From assembly GCA_002390485.1 (NCBI GenBank), contig DGPO01000109.1, positions 12,325 to 19,661 of the forward strand: a DNA stretch of 7,337 bases, in the 5' to 3' direction. A program made the translations under genes and the position numbers. Below the pieces are notes generated by a model. The model was not told the DNA's origin. It saw nothing but the letters and a program-made list of their open reading frames with translations, and did no database searches. Every line of letters starts with the position of its first letter. The stretch's first letter is position 1. Origin of the DNA: Halieaceae bacterium UBA4438 (GTDB lineage: Bacteria > Pseudomonadota > Gammaproteobacteria > Pseudomonadales > Halieaceae). Below, one piece after another: positions 7,101 to 7,337 of this stretch.

Positions 7101-7337
7101 AATAGGCCCCGGGAAGAGGGTATTCACCCGTATACCCTGACTCTCTCCGAGTTCGAGCGCCAGGCCTTTGCCGAGTGCATTGAGCCCAGACTTTGGGACA
7201 ACGTAAGGAATTCTGCCGTAGTAGTGCGTACGTGAAAAAATAGTGGAAACGTTAATGATGCTGCCGCCTGCGGCCATGTGAGGCGCCACTGCACGAACCA
7301 TATTCCAAGGCGCGCCAAGCAGGTTCATCGCAGACTC
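4104..7337 (-). CDS. mcr: Bifunctional malonyl-CoA reductase (NADPH), 5' truncated by window edge
   Basis: The enzyme reduces malonyl-CoA to malonate semialdehyde (C-terminal half) and then to 3-hydroxypropionate (N-terminal half), using two NADPH; it is cytoplasmic. 1077 residues are visible; the frame stays open at the right edge, and about 130 residues with the first nucleotide-binding motif are missing. Numbering from the ATG at 7328: residues 1-160 end a first SDR domain (NVSTIFSR 26-33; catalytic YVVPK 42-46; FPGPIES 72-78). Residues 175-400 are a degenerate Rossmann/SDR-like domain without TGxxxGxG. A linker (about 400-428) precedes a second complete SDR domain: TGGSLGIG 435-442, Arg461 fitting NADPH preference, NNAG 522-525, NVSS 573-576, YAVSK 594-598. 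A helical segment and a last degenerate domain (832-1074) follow. Compared from memory with the 1219-residue Chloroflexus enzyme, blocks such as LNVSSYFGGEK, YPNRADYAVSKAGQR, SGETFHPSGGL and QLTHHFR are identical and the ends (RGNAVTV versus RGRAITV) nearly so. No frameshift is seen. Confidence 0.95.
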   Translation of the reverse strand, partial: ESAMNLLGAPWNMVRAVAPHMAAGGSIINVSTIFSRTHYYGRIPYVVPKSGLNALGKGLALELGESQGIRVNTLFPGPIESERIESVFARMDELQGVEPGSTGKEFRDLMITTRTSDGGLEYKYPTPTDVASGIVWLASDESSALSGHHIEVTNGMQVPAQSRSQLVSWPDKRLEDLSGQIVLILGGDDYHEAVTFAERQMQSGARVMLAFRNLGTVGHARSLVQSRGLGDVQLSHLDPLRRESVDRSMQLIDDQFGRLDGVILLPQKPNGEYGYSLCTASDEDVANFVRDEVVAPVAFASSFARNLDRCFGKDESPAIVYVTNPSDGHGNLMNEIIRASVEALIRGWRHEDETLANAGDLEWAVQPNQMVRYDTEDKEALTFAADWAATLTNRVRKMDSINLWLPKSIKRSTGKSAMPSSISRVLPGLHKGRTAVITGGSLGIGLQLGRFLAIAGARVLLSARSEGKLAEARAEIVEELRNIGYPRPESRVKILGDIDVGDPEALNRLHDHAVAELGHVDFLINNAGISGAEEMVVDMTRADWDRTMEANLISNYSLIRKFSPAMKAGGKGSILNVSSYFGGEKYVAVAYPNRADYAVSKAGQRVLAEILSRHLGPEIQINALAPGPVDGARLRGSAEAPGLFDRRGLLVLENKRLNEVHKSILSGMDMGFSADDVLLLASNAIDALPDLDSFPKPIARLIMKIRDSGGLGSSSSSLMHLGIASKLTTRLVRAGILSDEQREQFLSTFVDAPAPFFDFSETSKQAEQIETGILNRLHLHKMPTDEQVGLSTVFHLADDIVSGETFHPSGGLKFDRSVTEGELLLPPNESEIAKLKGKRVVLLGDAMRNEMTEIANGFLAQGVEKLWVLTRSEASASAMKHAVENPNAVAIECRAIGDELETSLDDILRNDGGYDVVVSSPFERLPLNALAANANEPWDRVLSDEEFRKLVHDQLTHHFRIARTSALVPNCQIVLITPETSLASTREEFALALFVKNSLHAFTVTLGVEGERLPTVPAINQVQLTRRAHTEEPSNDQELQEEMIRLVHAVLQCSVPAPTPSDSRYLSKIFRGNAVTV

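Noticed and set aside
7326..7328. ATG at 7328 as the start of mcr
   Set aside because: It falls inside the first SDR domain, next to a sequence matching about residue 131 of the Chloroflexus enzyme; the frame stays open through 7337 and the nucleotide-binding motif must lie upstream.
4104..7337. Reading the long frame as a polyketide/fatty-acid synthase ketoreductase array or a fused FabG pair
   Set aside because: There are no ketosynthase, acyltransferase or carrier domains, and the interleaved degenerate domains and C-terminal tail match malonyl-CoA reductase specifically.

Overview
The window looks like chromosomal DNA from a marine, aerobic, mixotrophic proteobacterium. The most likely source is a gammaproteobacterium of the OM60/NOR5 (Halieaceae) type. 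This placement is inferred from gene content: a bifunctional malonyl-CoA reductase of the Chloroflexus kind beside a fatty-acyl-CoA-ligase-type enzyme, a secreted M20 amidohydrolase and a GPH-family symporter. No rRNA or other taxonomic marker is present, so it is not proven. There is no rRNA, tRNA, CRISPR array or insertion sequence.

Layout, left to right: (1) 1-981 (+), the C-terminal 326 residues of an AMP-forming acyl-CoA ligase, cut by the left edge. (2) 983-2263 (-), a periplasmic M20 metallo-amidohydrolase with a signal peptide, convergent with the ligase and only one base from its stop. (3) 2264-2506, an intergenic stretch with an unusual 11-bp-period repeat just upstream of a possible amidohydrolase promoter. 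(4) 2507-3958 (-), a complete GPH/MelB-like sugar:cation symporter. (5) 3959-4103, a leader region and a textbook intrinsic terminator. (6) 4104-7337 (-), a very long reading frame cut by the right edge, recognised as bifunctional malonyl-CoA reductase (mcr).

The main discovery is mcr. The visible 1077 residues match Chloroflexus aurantiacus malonyl-CoA reductase, as recalled, from about residue 130 to the C-terminus, with many identical blocks and a near-identical C-terminal tail. The enzyme reduces malonyl-CoA with two NADPH to malonate semialdehyde and then 3-hydroxypropionate. That is the signature step of the 3-hydroxypropionate bicycle, and in marine heterotrophs of a possible partial, CO2-assimilating version of it. 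mcr ends in its own terminator, so it belongs to a transcript that starts to the right of the window. The symporter and amidohydrolase lie downstream on the same strand and may form a separate transcript for uptake and hydrolysis of small organic molecules. A functional link between them and mcr is not shown by the sequence.
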